In this document: positions 26,199 to 35,800 of the stretch, in pieces | Position numbering within the stretch: the stretch's first letter is position 1 | How the letters are laid out: the number at the start of each line of letters is the position of its first letter | Source of the DNA: Kitasatospora sp. NBC_01266 | Lineage (GTDB): Bacteria; Actinomycetota; Actinomycetes; Streptomycetales; Streptomycetaceae | DNA length: 64,000 bases | Direction of reading: 5' to 3' | Assembly: GCF_036242395.1 (NCBI RefSeq) | Contig: NZ_CP108458.1 | Span: forward strand, 5,828,001-5,892,000 | Program-made: the position numbers and the translations under genes | Notes under the pieces: generated by a model | Told to the model about the DNA's origin: nothing | Seen by the model: only the letters and a program-made list of their open reading frames with translations | The model's database searches: none

Positions 26199-29100
26199 GT
26201 GGCTAAGGTCCGGGTATATGAACTCGCCAAGGAGCTTGGCTTGGAGAGCAAGGCCGTGATGGCCAAGCTCACCGAGCTCGGTGAGTTCGTCCGTTCGGCG
26301 TCCTCGACGATCGAGGCGCCGGTCGTGCGCAAGTTGACTGATGCTCTGGGAGCGACCCCGCCCGCTGGCGGCGGTGCTGCCAAGCCTGGCCCGCGGAAGC
26401 CCGCGGCGCCCACCCCCACCGGCGCTGCCGGTGCTGCCGCACCCAAGCCGGGTGCCCCCACGCCGGGTCCGCGTCCCACCGCGACCCCCGGCCCCCGTCC
26501 GACCCCGGCCGCCGCGCCGGCTCCCGCCGCCGCGGCTCCGGCTGCTCCGGCGGCCCCCGCCGCGCCGCGTCCGGCCGGTGCCCCGACCCCGGGCCCGCGC
26601 CCGGCGGCGCGTCCCGCGGCTCCGGCCGCTCCGGCCGCCGAGTTCTCCTCCCCGGCCCCGGCCAGTGAGGCTCCGGCTCGTCCGGCCACCCCGGCCCCGG
26701 CCCAGGCCCCGGCTTCCGCGCCGCGTCCGGCAGCCGCTCCGGCCGCCGGCAGCGGTGCCCGTCCGGGCCCGCGTCCGGCCGGTCCGCGTCCGGGCAACAA
26801 CCCCTTCACCTCGGGCAGCGCCACCGGTATGGCCCGCCCCGGCGACCGCCGTTCCGGTGGTCCCGGTGACCGTCCGCAGCGTCCCGCCGGTGGCCCCGGC
26901 GAGCGTCCGCGTCCCGGTGGCGACCGTCCGCAGCGTCCCGCCGGTGCGCCGGGTGACCGTCCGCAGCGTCCCGGTGGCCCCGGCGACCGTCCGCAGCGTC
27001 CGGGTGCCCCTGGCGACCGTCCGCAGCGTCCCGGTGGTCCCGGCGACCGTCCGCGTCCCGCCGGTGCCCCGGGTGCCGGTGCGCCGCGTCCCGACGGGAT
27101 GCCCCGTCCGGCCGGCCCGCGTCCCGGTGGGCCGAGCCCGTCCGGCATGCCCCGTCCGAACCCCGGCATGATGCCGCAGCGTCCCGGCCCGGGTACCGGT
27201 CCGCGTCCCGGCCCCGGTGGCCGTGGTCCGGGTGGCCCCGGTGGCCGTCCGGGTGGTCCGGGTGCCGGTGGTGGCGCTCGTCCCGGCTTCCAGGGCCGTC
27301 CGGCCGGTCCGGGCTCGCGTCCGGCCGGTGGCGGCGGCTTCGGCGGCCCCCGTCCGGGTGGCGGTGCCGGTGGCGGCGGTGGCTTCGGTGGCGGCGGCGC
27401 CCGTCCCGGTGGCTTCGGCGGCCGTCCTGGCGGCCCGGGTGCCCGTGGTGGCACGCAGGGTGCCTTCGGTCGTGGCCCGGGCGGTCGCCCGGCCCGTGGC
27501 CGCAAGTCGAAGCGTCAGCGTCGCCAGGAGTACGAGGCCATGCAGGCCCCGTCCGTCGGCGGTGTGATGCTGCCTCGCGGCAACGGGCAGACCGTCCGCC
27601 TGTCGCGTGGTGCCTCGCTGATGGACTTCGCGGAGAAGATCAACGCCAACCCGGCCGCGCTCGTCTCGGTGATGTTCAACCTCGGTGAGATGGTCACCGC
27701 GACCCAGTCGGTCGCCGACGCGACCCTCGAGCTGCTGGCCGGCGAGATGGGCTTCGTGCTCGAGATCGTCAGCCGTGACGACGAGGACCGCGAGCTGCTG
27801 GAGTCGTTCGACATCGACTTCGGTGCCGACGAGGGCGACGAGGACGAGCTCATGCCTCGCCCGCCGGTCGTCACCGTCATGGGTCACGTCGACCACGGTA
27901 AGACCCGCCTGCTCGACGCGATCCGCAAGAGCAACGTGGTCGCGGGCGAGGCCGGTGGCATCACCCAGCACATCGGTGCCTACCAGGTCACCGCCGAGGT
28001 CAACGGCGAGGACCGGAAGATCACCTTCCTCGACACCCCGGGTCACGAGGCGTTCTCCGCCATGCGTGCCCGTGGTGCCAAGTCCACCGACATCGCGATC
28101 CTGGTGGTCGCGGCCAACGACGGTGTCATGCCGCAGACGGTCGAGGCGCTCAACCACGCCAAGGCCGCCGGTGTGCCGATCGTGGTCGCGGTCAACAAGA
28201 TCGACGTCGAGGGTGCGGACCCGGTCAAGGTCCGCGGTCAGCTGACCGAGTTCGGTCTGGTGGCCGAGGAGTACGGCGGCGACACCATGTTCGTCGACAT
28301 CTCCGCCCGCCAGGGCCTGCACATCGACCAGCTGCTGGAGGCCGTGGTCCTGACCGCGGACGCCTCGCTGGACCTGCGGGCCAACCCGGAGCAGGACGCG
28401 CAGGGTATCGCCATCGAGGCGCACCTGGACAAGGGCCGCGGCGCCATGGCGACCGTCCTGGTCCAGCGCGGTACGCTCCGCGTCGGCGACTCGATCGCGG
28501 TGGGTGACGCGCACGGCCGCGTCCGCGCCATGCTCGACGAGAACGGCAAGAACGTCGACGAGGCGGGCCCGTCCCGTCCGGTCCTGCTGCTCGGTCTGAC
28601 CTCGGTGCCGCGCGCCGGCGACAGCTTCATCGTTGTCGACGACGACCGCACCGCGCGCCAGATCGCCGAGAAGCGTTCGGCCCGTGACCGCAACGCCATG
28701 TTCGCCAAGCGTCCGATGCGGATCTCGCTGGAGAACCTGGACCAGGCGATCGCGGCCGGCGGCATCCAGCAGCTGAACCTGATCATCAAGGGCGACGTCT
28801 CCGGTTCGGTGGAAGCCCTCGAGGACGCGCTGGTCAAGCTGGACGTCGGCGACGAGGTCGAGCTGCGCATCCTGCACCGCGGTGTGGGTGCCATCACCGA
28901 GTCCGACGTGGACCTGGCGATGGGCTCGGACGCGATCATCATCGGCTTCAACGTCCGCGCCGAGGGCCGTGCTCGCACGGCGGCCGAGCGCGAGGGCGTC
29001 GACGTCCGGTACTACTCGGTCATCTACCAGGCGATCGAGGAGATCGAGGCGGCGCTCAAGGGCCTGCTCAAGCCGGAGTACGAGGAGGTGCGCCTCGGCT

Positions 29101-29381
29101 CCGCGGAGATCCGCGAGGTCTTCCGCAGCTCCAAGTTCGGCAACATCGCGGGTGTCATCGTCCGCGAGGGCCTGCTGCGCCGCAACGCCAAGGCCCGCCT
29201 CATCCGCGACGGCAAGGTCGTGGCGGAGACCCTCACCATCGAGGGCCTGCGTCGCTTCAAGGACGACGCGACCGAGGTCCGCGAGGGCTTCGAGGCCGGT
29301 GTCACCCTGGGGTCGTTCAACGACATCAAGGTGGACGACGTCATCGAGACCTTCGAGATGCGCGAGAAGCCGCGCTCGTAG
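26199..29381 (+). CDS. infB: Translation initiation factor IF-2
   Basis: A 1060-residue IF-2 starting at GTG 26199 behind a GGAG. The N-terminal IF2N helix (VRVYELAKELGLESKAVMAK) is followed by about 370 residues of Pro/Ala/Gly/Arg low-complexity sequence that includes a decapeptide repeat, a second IF2N domain, and the GTPase domain (GHVDHGKT near residue 562, DTPGHEAF, NKID). Domains II–IV with the fMet-tRNA-binding C-terminal part follow (LGSAEIREVFRSSKFGNIAG). It positions initiator tRNA on the 30S subunit. The long disordered arm is usual for Streptomyces. Confidence 0.97.
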   Translation: MAKVRVYELAKELGLESKAVMAKLTELGEFVRSASSTIEAPVVRKLTDALGATPPAGGGAAKPGPRKPAAPTPTGAAGAAAPKPGAPTPGPRPTATPGPRPTPAAAPAPAAAAPAAPAAPAAPRPAGAPTPGPRPAARPAAPAAPAAEFSSPAPASEAPARPATPAPAQAPASAPRPAAAPAAGSGARPGPRPAGPRPGNNPFTSGSATGMARPGDRRSGGPGDRPQRPAGGPGERPRPGGDRPQRPAGAPGDRPQRPGGPGDRPQRPGAPGDRPQRPGGPGDRPRPAGAPGAGAPRPDGMPRPAGPRPGGPSPSGMPRPNPGMMPQRPGPGTGPRPGPGGRGPGGPGGRPGGPGAGGGARPGFQGRPAGPGSRPAGGGGFGGPRPGGGAGGGGGFGGGGARPGGFGGRPGGPGARGGTQGAFGRGPGGRPARGRKSKRQRRQEYEAMQAPSVGGVMLPRGNGQTVRLSRGASLMDFAEKINANPAALVSVMFNLGEMVTATQSVADATLELLAGEMGFVLEIVSRDDEDRELLESFDIDFGADEGDEDELMPRPPVVTVMGHVDHGKTRLLDAIRKSNVVAGEAGGITQHIGAYQVTAEVNGEDRKITFLDTPGHEAFSAMRARGAKSTDIAILVVAANDGVMPQTVEALNHAKAAGVPIVVAVNKIDVEGADPVKVRGQLTEFGLVAEEYGGDTMFVDISARQGLHIDQLLEAVVLTADASLDLRANPEQDAQGIAIEAHLDKGRGAMATVLVQRGTLRVGDSIAVGDAHGRVRAMLDENGKNVDEAGPSRPVLLLGLTSVPRAGDSFIVVDDDRTARQIAEKRSARDRNAMFAKRPMRISLENLDQAIAAGGIQQLNLIIKGDVSGSVEALEDALVKLDVGDEVELRILHRGVGAITESDVDLAMGSDAIIIGFNVRAEGRARTAAEREGVDVRYYSVIYQAIEEIEAALKGLLKPEYEEVRLGSAEIREVFRSSKFGNIAGVIVREGLLRRNAKARLIRDGKVVAETLTIEGLRRFKDDATEVREGFEAGVTLGSFNDIKVDDVIETFEMREKPRS
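26856..27066 (+). repeat. Coding minisatellite of about 30 bp in infB
   Basis: In-frame repeats encode variants of the decapeptide GGPGDRPQRP (also GAPGDRPQRP and GGPGERPRP), about seven units with partial copies. They lie in the disordered N-terminal arm of IF-2. Boundaries are approximate. Confidence 0.8.
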
Positions 29382-29394
29382 CAGCTCTCTCCAC

Positions 29395-29435
29395 CCGGGG
29401 CCGGCCGACGGGAATTTCCCGTCGACCGGCCCCGG
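29395..29435 (+). terminator. Hairpin after infB
   Basis: CCGGGGCCGGCCGACGGG pairs with its complement over 18 bp (one mismatch) around loop AATTT, 14 bases after the infB stop. No U-tract follows, so it may be a partial terminator or an mRNA 3'-end stabiliser within the operon. Confidence 0.65.
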
Positions 29436-29515
29436 TCTCGCTGTGTAAGGTCCTGCGCTACGAGCCCCGTTCGGGGCGCCCTACGAGGCCTTCAGGTCGG
29501 CGAGACCTGTCATAC

Positions 29516-29812
29516 ATGTTCGTGGGAACACTCACCTTCGACCTGCTGCTGGGCGATGTCCATTCGCTCAAGGAGAAGCGTTCGATCGTGCGGCCCATCG
29601 TGGCCGAACTGCAGCGCAAGTACAGCGTCTGTGCTGCGGAAGTCGGAAACCAGGAGCTGCACCGGCGGGCCGAGATCGGCCTGGCGGTGGTCTCCGGTGA
29701 GCACCGTTTCGTCACCGAGATCCTGGACAGCTGCGAGCGGTTGGTCGCCGGCCGCCCCGAAGTGCAGCTGCTCTCCGCCCGGCGGCGGTACTACGGCGAC
29801 GACGATGATTGA
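29516..29812 (+). CDS. DUF503 family protein (YlxP-like)
   Basis: A 98-residue protein with the DUF503 pattern: MFVGTLTFDLLLGDVHSLKEKRSIVRPIV (in parts), VCAAEVGNQELHRRAEIGLAVVSG and the C-terminal strand. It is commonly encoded between infB and rbfA (YlxP in Bacillus). Role unknown; the ferredoxin-like fold and location hint at ribosome assembly or RNA contact. It lies between infB and rbfA as expected. Confidence 0.92.
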   Translation: MFVGTLTFDLLLGDVHSLKEKRSIVRPIVAELQRKYSVCAAEVGNQELHRRAEIGLAVVSGEHRFVTEILDSCERLVAGRPEVQLLSARRRYYGDDDD

Positions 29813-29977
29813 GGTCGGGATGTGCGGGCGGCCACCCGGGAACGGGCTGTCGCCACCGTCACACCGACGAGGACCGATAGCGCTCACAAGGCTGAGCGCG
29901 GGCCGGTACGTTGGGGCGTGGGCCCCGATGGGCGCTGCGGCGTCCGGCGTACCGTGCCCACTGCACGAGGAGGCAAC

Positions 29978-30430
29978 GTGACCGACACCGCAAGGGCGCG
30001 CAAGCTCGCCGATCGAATCCAGGTGATCGTCGCCCAGACCCTGGAACGGCGGATCAAGGACCCGCGCCTGGGCTTCGTGACCATCACCGACACCCGCGTC
30101 ACCGGCGACCTGCGGGAGGCCACCGTCTTCTACACGGTCTTCGGCGACGACACCGAGCGGGAGGCGACCGCGGCCGCGCTGGAGAGCGCCAAGGGGGTGC
30201 TCCGCTCGGAGGTCGGCAAGCAGACCGGGGTGCGCTTCACCCCGTCGCTGACCTTCGTCGCCGACGCGCTGCCGGACACCGCGAAGACCATCGACGACCT
30301 GCTCGAGCGGGTCCGGGTCTCGGACGCGGCGGTACGCACCGCGGCGACCGGGGCGCAGTACGCGGGGGAGGCCGACCCCTACAAGGTGCCGGCCGCCGAG
30401 CGCGACGACGACGCGGACGAGGACGAGTAG
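29978..30430 (+). CDS. rbfA: 30S ribosome-binding factor A
   Basis: A 150-residue RbfA: RKLADRIQVIVAQTLERRI, IKDPRLGFVTITDTRVTGDL and the KH-like fold with FTPSLTFVADALPDTAKTID. It binds the 30S subunit during late 16S rRNA maturation and cold adaptation. GTG 29978 is preceded by GAGGAGG. The C-terminal tail is acidic (DDDADEDE). Two bases separate its stop from the next gene's ATG, so the two are translationally close. Confidence 0.96.
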   Translation: MTDTARARKLADRIQVIVAQTLERRIKDPRLGFVTITDTRVTGDLREATVFYTVFGDDTEREATAAALESAKGVLRSEVGKQTGVRFTPSLTFVADALPDTAKTIDDLLERVRVSDAAVRTAATGAQYAGEADPYKVPAAERDDDADEDE

Positions 30431-30432
30431 TC

Positions 30433-31578
30433 ATGGCAAGTGAGCCGGCGGCGGCCGGTTCGGCGAGGGCGTCGGTCACCAACTCGGTGACCGACGCCCT
30501 CGCGGTGCTTCCGGGGCAGCGCGAGGAGTCACCGGGCGGTTTCGCGGGGGAGCGGGGCGCGCGGGCCGAGGGCTCGTCGGCGCCGGACACGCAGGCCGGG
30601 TTCGAGGCGCAGTGGCAGCGGATCGTGGCCGAGATCGGGCGCTGCCCGGCGATCGACCTGATCTGCCACATCGCTCCGGACGGTGACGCGCTCGGCTCGG
30701 CGCTGGCGGTCGGGCTGGCGCTGCGCTCGCTCGGGCACCAGGTGCGGGTCTCCTTCGGGGACGACCCGCAGATCGTTCCGGACTCGCTCTCCTTCCTGCC
30801 GGGGCAGGAGCTGATCGTGCCCGCCGCCGAGCTGCCGGACCGGCCGGAGCTGGTGATCTGCTTCGACGTCGCCTCCGAGGGGCGGCTCGGCCTGCTGCGG
30901 GAGAAGGCCTTCGCGGCGCGGGCGCTGGTGGTGCTGGACCACCACGCCTCCAACCCGGGCTTCGGGACGCACCGGATCATCGACCCGGGCGTGCCGGCCA
31001 CCGCCGTGCTGGTGGACGAGCTGCTGCGGCGGCTGCGGGTGCCGATCGACCGGGACATCGCCACCTGCCTGTACACCGGGGTGGCGAGCGACACCGGGTC
31101 GTTCAAGTACGCCGGCACCACGCCGGCCACCCATGAGCTGGCCGGTCGGCTGCTGGCCACCGGGATCCGGCACGACCTGATCTCCCGTCAGCTCTGGGAC
31201 ACCACCTCCTTCGGCTACCTGAAGGTGCTGGGTGCCGCGCTGGACCGGGCGGTGTACGAGCCCGCGGCGGCGGGTGGCCGGGGGCTGGTGTGGACCTGGG
31301 TGCCCTACCAGGACCTGGTGCTGTTCAGCGTGACGATGGAGGAGCTCGAAGGCCTGATCGACGTGCTGCGCAAGCCCGCCGAGGCCGAGGTGGCCCTGGT
31401 GCTCAAGCAGGACCCGGACGGCACGCTGCGCGGGTCCTGCCGGTCCAAGGGCGCGGTCGATCTCGCGGTCGTCTGCACGAAGCTGGGCGGGGGCGGGCAC
31501 ACCTTCCAGGCCGGCTTCTCGGCGCGGGAGGACGTGCCGAGCGCGATGGCGCGGTTCCGGGCCGCGCTGGCGGATTGA
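30433..31578 (+). CDS. DHH-family phosphoesterase (NrnA-like oligoribonuclease/pAp phosphatase)
   Basis: A 381-residue DHH/DHHA1 protein. Motifs in order: ICHIAPDGDALGSALAVGLA (D-x-D, metal), VICFDVASEGRLG, LVVLDHHASNPGFG (DHH), LYTGVASDTGSFKYAGTTP, and the DHHA1 end GGGGHTFQAGFS. Such enzymes degrade nanoRNAs and dephosphorylate pAp. The start has only two bases between it and rbfA. An N-terminal extension of about 55 residues precedes the core, and codons 11–24 form a perfect 18-bp palindrome. Position between rbfA and truB is conserved in actinobacteria. Confidence 0.93.
   Translation: MASEPAAAGSARASVTNSVTDALAVLPGQREESPGGFAGERGARAEGSSAPDTQAGFEAQWQRIVAEIGRCPAIDLICHIAPDGDALGSALAVGLALRSLGHQVRVSFGDDPQIVPDSLSFLPGQELIVPAAELPDRPELVICFDVASEGRLGLLREKAFAARALVVLDHHASNPGFGTHRIIDPGVPATAVLVDELLRRLRVPIDRDIATCLYTGVASDTGSFKYAGTTPATHELAGRLLATGIRHDLISRQLWDTTSFGYLKVLGAALDRAVYEPAAAGGRGLVWTWVPYQDLVLFSVTMEELEGLIDVLRKPAEAEVALVLKQDPDGTLRGSCRSKGAVDLAVVCTKLGGGGHTFQAGFSAREDVPSAMARFRAALAD
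30463..30503 (+). promoter_or_regulatory. Perfect 18-bp hairpin inside the start of the DHH phosphoesterase gene
   Basis: GCGAGGGCGTCGGTCACC and its exact complement flank the 5-base loop AACTC, within codons 11–24. Predicted stability is very high. It may slow translation or act as an RNase III-type processing site or an internal terminator. Confidence 0.7.
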
Positions 31579-31581
31579 CCG

Positions 31582-31633
31582 CAGGGCTTGCAACGTCTGC
31601 AAGCCCTGTTTCCAAGGTTTGCAAACATTGCAG
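31582..31633 (+). promoter_or_regulatory. Hairpin plus TTGCAA cluster between the DHH gene and truB
   Basis: CAGGGCTTGCA/TGCAAGCCCTG form an 11-bp stem with loop ACGTC (31582–31608), then TTTCC: a plausible intrinsic terminator 4 bases after the DHH stop. The motif TTGCA recurs at 31588, 31618 (palindrome TTTGCAAA, 31618–31625) and 31628, with CTGCAAG at 31597. This is AT-rich for the region and could also be an operator. Confidence 0.6.
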
Positions 31634-31644
31634 AGAAAGAACTG

Positions 31645-32550
31645 ATGAAGCGCAAAGGCACTGGCCCTGACGGTCTGGTCATCGTGGACAAGCCCGAGGG
31701 CATCACCTCCCACGGCGTGGTCGCCCGGCTGCGGCGGCTGGCCGGGACCAGGAAGGTCGGCCACGCCGGCACCCTGGACCCGATGGCCACCGGGGTCCTG
31801 GTGATCGGCGTCGAGCGGGCCACCCGGCTGCTCGGGCACCTGATGCTCACCGCCAAGACCTACGAGGCGACCATCCGGCTCGGCCAGACCACGATCACCG
31901 ATGACCGGGAGGGCGAGGTCACCGCCTCGACGCCGGCCGACGCGGTGCCGCGGGCGGCGATCGACGAGCAGATCGCGGTGCTGACCGGCGAGATCATGCA
32001 GCAGCCCTCCAAGGTCAGCGCGATCAAGATCGACGGCAAGCGCTCCTACCACCGGGTCCGCGAGGGCGAGGACTTCGAGCTGCCGGCCCGGCCGACCACG
32101 GTGCACTCCTTCACCGTGCACGAGCTGCGGCAGGCGGTGGCCGAGGACGGCACGCCGGTGATCGACCTGGACGTCACCGTGGAGTGCTCCTCCGGCACCT
32201 ACATCCGCGCGCTCGCCCGCGACCTGGGCGGCGCACTGGGCGTCGGCGGTCACCTGACGGCGCTGCGCCGGACCAGGGTCGGACCGTACGGGGTGGAATC
32301 CGCCTACACCCTGGAGCAGTTGGAGGAGCAGTTGACGGTGCTGCCGATCGGCGAGGCCGCCGCGGCGGCGTTCCCGCGCTGGGACATCGGGGCGGACGAC
32401 GCGCGACTGCTCTCCACCGGGGCCCGGTTGACGGCACCCGGCCTCGGCGTGGACGGGCCGATCGCGGTCTTCGGGCCCGGCGAGCAGTTCCTCGCGCTGG
32501 TGGAGGAGAAGGGCGGCCAGGCGCGACCGGTGGCGGTCTTCGTGGGCTAG
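31645..32550 (+). CDS. truB: tRNA pseudouridine-55 synthase
   Basis: A 301-residue TruB. It isomerises U55 of the tRNA T-loop. Motif LVIVDKPEGITSHGVV, then KVGHAGTLDPMATGVLVIGV holds the catalytic Asp; IRLGQTTITDDREGEV, SAIKIDGKRSYHRVREG and SSGTYIRALARDLGGAL follow, with a C-terminal PUA-like part. The start ATG 31645 fits the family N-terminus; an upstream TTG would add a tail inside the palindromic leader. A textbook terminator with TTTT follows. Confidence 0.96.
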   Translation: MKRKGTGPDGLVIVDKPEGITSHGVVARLRRLAGTRKVGHAGTLDPMATGVLVIGVERATRLLGHLMLTAKTYEATIRLGQTTITDDREGEVTASTPADAVPRAAIDEQIAVLTGEIMQQPSKVSAIKIDGKRSYHRVREGEDFELPARPTTVHSFTVHELRQAVAEDGTPVIDLDVTVECSSGTYIRALARDLGGALGVGGHLTALRRTRVGPYGVESAYTLEQLEEQLTVLPIGEAAAAAFPRWDIGADDARLLSTGARLTAPGLGVDGPIAVFGPGEQFLALVEEKGGQARPVAVFVG

Positions 32551-32570
32551 CGGCTGCGGCGTTGCCCAGG

Positions 32571-32615
32571 GGCGGCGCGGAAAGTCGGCTGGGTCGACTT
32601 TCCGCGCCGCCTTTT
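32571..32615 (+). terminator. Intrinsic terminator of the rimP–truB operon
   Basis: GGCGGCGCGGAAAGTCG and its exact complement (17 bp) with loop GCTGGGT, followed directly by TTTT. It ends the translation-factor operon before the STAND gene. Confidence 0.9.
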
Positions 32616-32804
32616 CGGTGGGTGCTGCGGGGTGGGGCGGCTCGGATCCTCACCCGGATGGACGAGCGCGCGAAGTGAAGGCCCGTGGTGAACGGGGCGG
32701 TCGGGGTCGCCCGGGGCGTGGCGCGGGCAAGCTCCTCGCGGCAGGCACGGCAGCGGTGACGGGCCCGACGGGTGTCCACCGGGCCGCCGGGGAGGGCAGC
32801 ACGG

Positions 32805-35800
32805 ATGGCTGGTGACCTGGAGGGCAGCGACCCGGCGGACCCGTACGGGGCGCTGGTCGGGATCAGTACGAGCACCGGGCGCACGCTCGGACACGGCTTC
32901 CGGGCCGATGCGGACGGCACGGTGCTCACCGCCGACGAGGTGGTGGCCGAGGCCGCCGAGCGGGGCGACGGACTCCGGGTGCGCGCGGCCGGGGAGTCCC
33001 ACCCGCTCGCTCCCGGCGCGCTGACCCGCTGCCCCGAACTCGGGCTGGCCTGGCTGACCGTGGACCGGGCGGCGGTCGCCGGCGCACCGCTGCCGGTGGC
33101 CGAAGCGGCCCCGCTGCCGGGACAGGACGTGCTGCTGCCCGGCGTGGGCCGCGGCGGCCTGATCGGCGCCGGCACCGCGCTGGCCGGCGGCCTCGGCCAG
33201 GCGCGGCTGCTGTCGGGCGTACTGCTGCTCGACCTGCCGCCGGGCACCGAACCGGTGGCTGGACTGCCGGTGCTCGACCCGGCGACCGGCGTGGTGCTCG
33301 GCCTGCTGGCCCCCGCCCTGCGCGGGCTGCCGGACGGCCTGACCGGCGCGATCCCGCTGTCCGCCGCCCGGTCGGCGGGCCCGGCGGAACTCGCCGAGCT
33401 GCTGGCCCGCAACGCGGTCGCCGCGCCCGCCTACGGGCCGGCGCTCAACCTGGGCGGGGTGCTCCGGCTGGCGGACCGTCAGCTGGCCGCGGCGGGCGCG
33501 GGACCGGGACGGATCGCGGGGCTGGCCGCCGATCGGGTGGAGCGGGCGGACGGCCTGTCCGGCGAGGAACCCGGCGTGCCGCTGACCGTTCTGGTCGGCG
33601 AGCCGGGCAGCGGGCGGACCACCGAGCTGGCGGCCCTCGCGGTGCGTCGCAGCACCGGTGCCAGGGCGCTGCCGACCCTCTGGCTGCGCGGCGCGGACCT
33701 GCGGGCGCCGGACCGCTGCCTGCGCGCGGTGCTGGCCAGGACGCTGGCGCGGCTCGCCGCCGGGGCCGACGAGGCGGCGGTCGCCCAGGTCTGCGCGGCG
33801 CGCGACCGGCCGCTGCTGGTGGTGCTGGACGCACCCGAGGAGGCCCCCGGTCTGCTCGGCACCGCCTGGTGGACGGCGACGCTGGCCTGGTTGGCCGCGG
33901 CGCGGGTCCGGCTGCTGGTGGCCTGCCGCCCGGAGAGCTGGGAGCAGTACTCAGCCTCGCTCGATCCGGCGCTGCTGCGGCTGCACCGGCTGAGCCCGCT
34001 CGGCGGCTCGGCCCTGGAACTGGCCGCCCGGCAGTACGGGGTGACGGCGGGGCAGCAGCAGCTGCGTCCGCTGCTGCTGCGGCTGGCGGGGGAGCTGCGG
34101 GCCGCCGGCCTCGATCCGACGGGGGCCGAGGCGGGCGAGCTCTGCCAGGGGTGGCTCGACCTGCGCTGCCTGCGGATCGCCGAACGGCTGGCCAGGGAAG
34201 GCCTGCGCCCCGCCTCGCACCGCAAGGGCGGCACGGTCCCGCCGGTGCCCGTGATCGCGCCGGGCCGGGTGCGCCGACTGGCCGTGACGGTGGCCGGCCG
34301 GGTGCACGAAGCGGCCCGCCGGATGCTCGGGCCGGGACAGGGCGGGCTGGGGCGGGCGGTGTTCGAGGAGCTGTTCCCGGCCGACGGCGGCTGGGCGGCG
34401 GCGGTGCTCGCGGAGGGGCTCTTCGTGCCGGCGGGCGAGGGCTACCGGCTGGCGCACGAGGAGGTCGCGGACTGGCTGCAGGGGCAGCACCTCGACCTGG
34501 ACGCGACCCTGCGCCTGCTGGTGGAGCAGGACCGCCCCGTCGCCCGGTGCGTGGTGCCCCGGCACCGGGTGGGCGCGGTGGAGGCGGCGCTGCGCTCGCT
34601 CGCCCGGGCGCGCGGGGCGGCGGGGCTCGATCCCTGGCTGCACCGGCTCTGGCGACCGCTCGCGGAACGGGACACCGAGCCGGGCGAGGCGGCGGATGAG
34701 GCAGCGGGCGAGCCAGCGGACGGGGAGGCCCGCTGGTGGGCGGCCCGGCTGCTGGCCGCGGGGCTGCGGGCCGGCCAGGACCCGCAGGCCCACGGTGACC
34801 TGCTGGAGCTGATGGCGGAGCGACTCGCGGCGGCACCCGCCCGCTGCGCATCGGGCACTGGGCCGGTGGCGCGGTTCGGCCCCGGGTTCTGGGCCGAACT
34901 CGCGCTGCCCGCCGAGCGCTGCTGGGCCCTGCTGCGGCTGCTGGTCCGGGCGGACGGCCCCGAGCAGGGCTTCCTGGCCCTGGCGGCGGCCCGGCTCACC
35001 GCCACCGGGGTGACGGCCTTCCCATCGCTCTGCCGCTGGTTCGAGGACGGCCGGGCGCTGCCCGCCCGCCCCGGCGCGACCGTCGCCGACCTCGCGCACG
35101 ACCTGCTCTTCGCCCACCGGGCGCTGGGCGTCGACGAACTGACCGAGGCGCTGGTGGACACCGCGCACCCGAGAGCCGACGCGCTGCTGACCGTGCTCGC
35201 GGTCGAGGAGCCCTCCGCGCTCTGCCGCGCGGTGGACCGGTGGAGCCACGACGCCCGCCCGGAGCGCCATGTGGCCGCCGCCGTGCACGCGCTGCGCACC
35301 GCGCCGTACGCCACCGGCGCCGGGCGCGAGCTGCTGCGCCACACCGCGCTGACGCTGCTCGCCCGGGAGGGCGAACCGGGCCTGCACGGGGCCGCGCTCG
35401 CGCTGCTGGTCCGCGATCCGGCCACCCGGGCCCGGCACCTGACCGGCGCGCTGGCGGCGTACGCGGCCGACGACCCGTTCATCGGCCCGGAGGTGCTGGG
35501 CCCGGCGCTGACCACCGACACCGGCGCGGTGCTGGCCGCTTTCGAGGCCCGCCTGGCGCGGCCCGGACCCGGCGCCGCCGCCGTGCTGCGGGTGCTCGCG
35601 GACGCCCCGGCCGGGACCGGCGGGTCCGGGGCGCCGGGCTCGCTGCCCGATCCGGCCACCCGGCTGGCCGGGCGACTGCTGCGGGACCGTCCGGAGCGGG
35701 CCGAGCTGGTCGCCGAGTACCTGAACCGGCGGCTGACCCTCGGCACGGCGGGCCGGGGCGACCTGACCGCCCTGCTCGGGGCACCGCCCGGTGAGCGTGC

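Noticed and set aside
26073..28877. A 934-codon minus-strand frame opposite infB
   Set aside because: Thr/Gly/Arg-rich translation of the antisense of IF-2, without any domain; typical third-position GC artefact.
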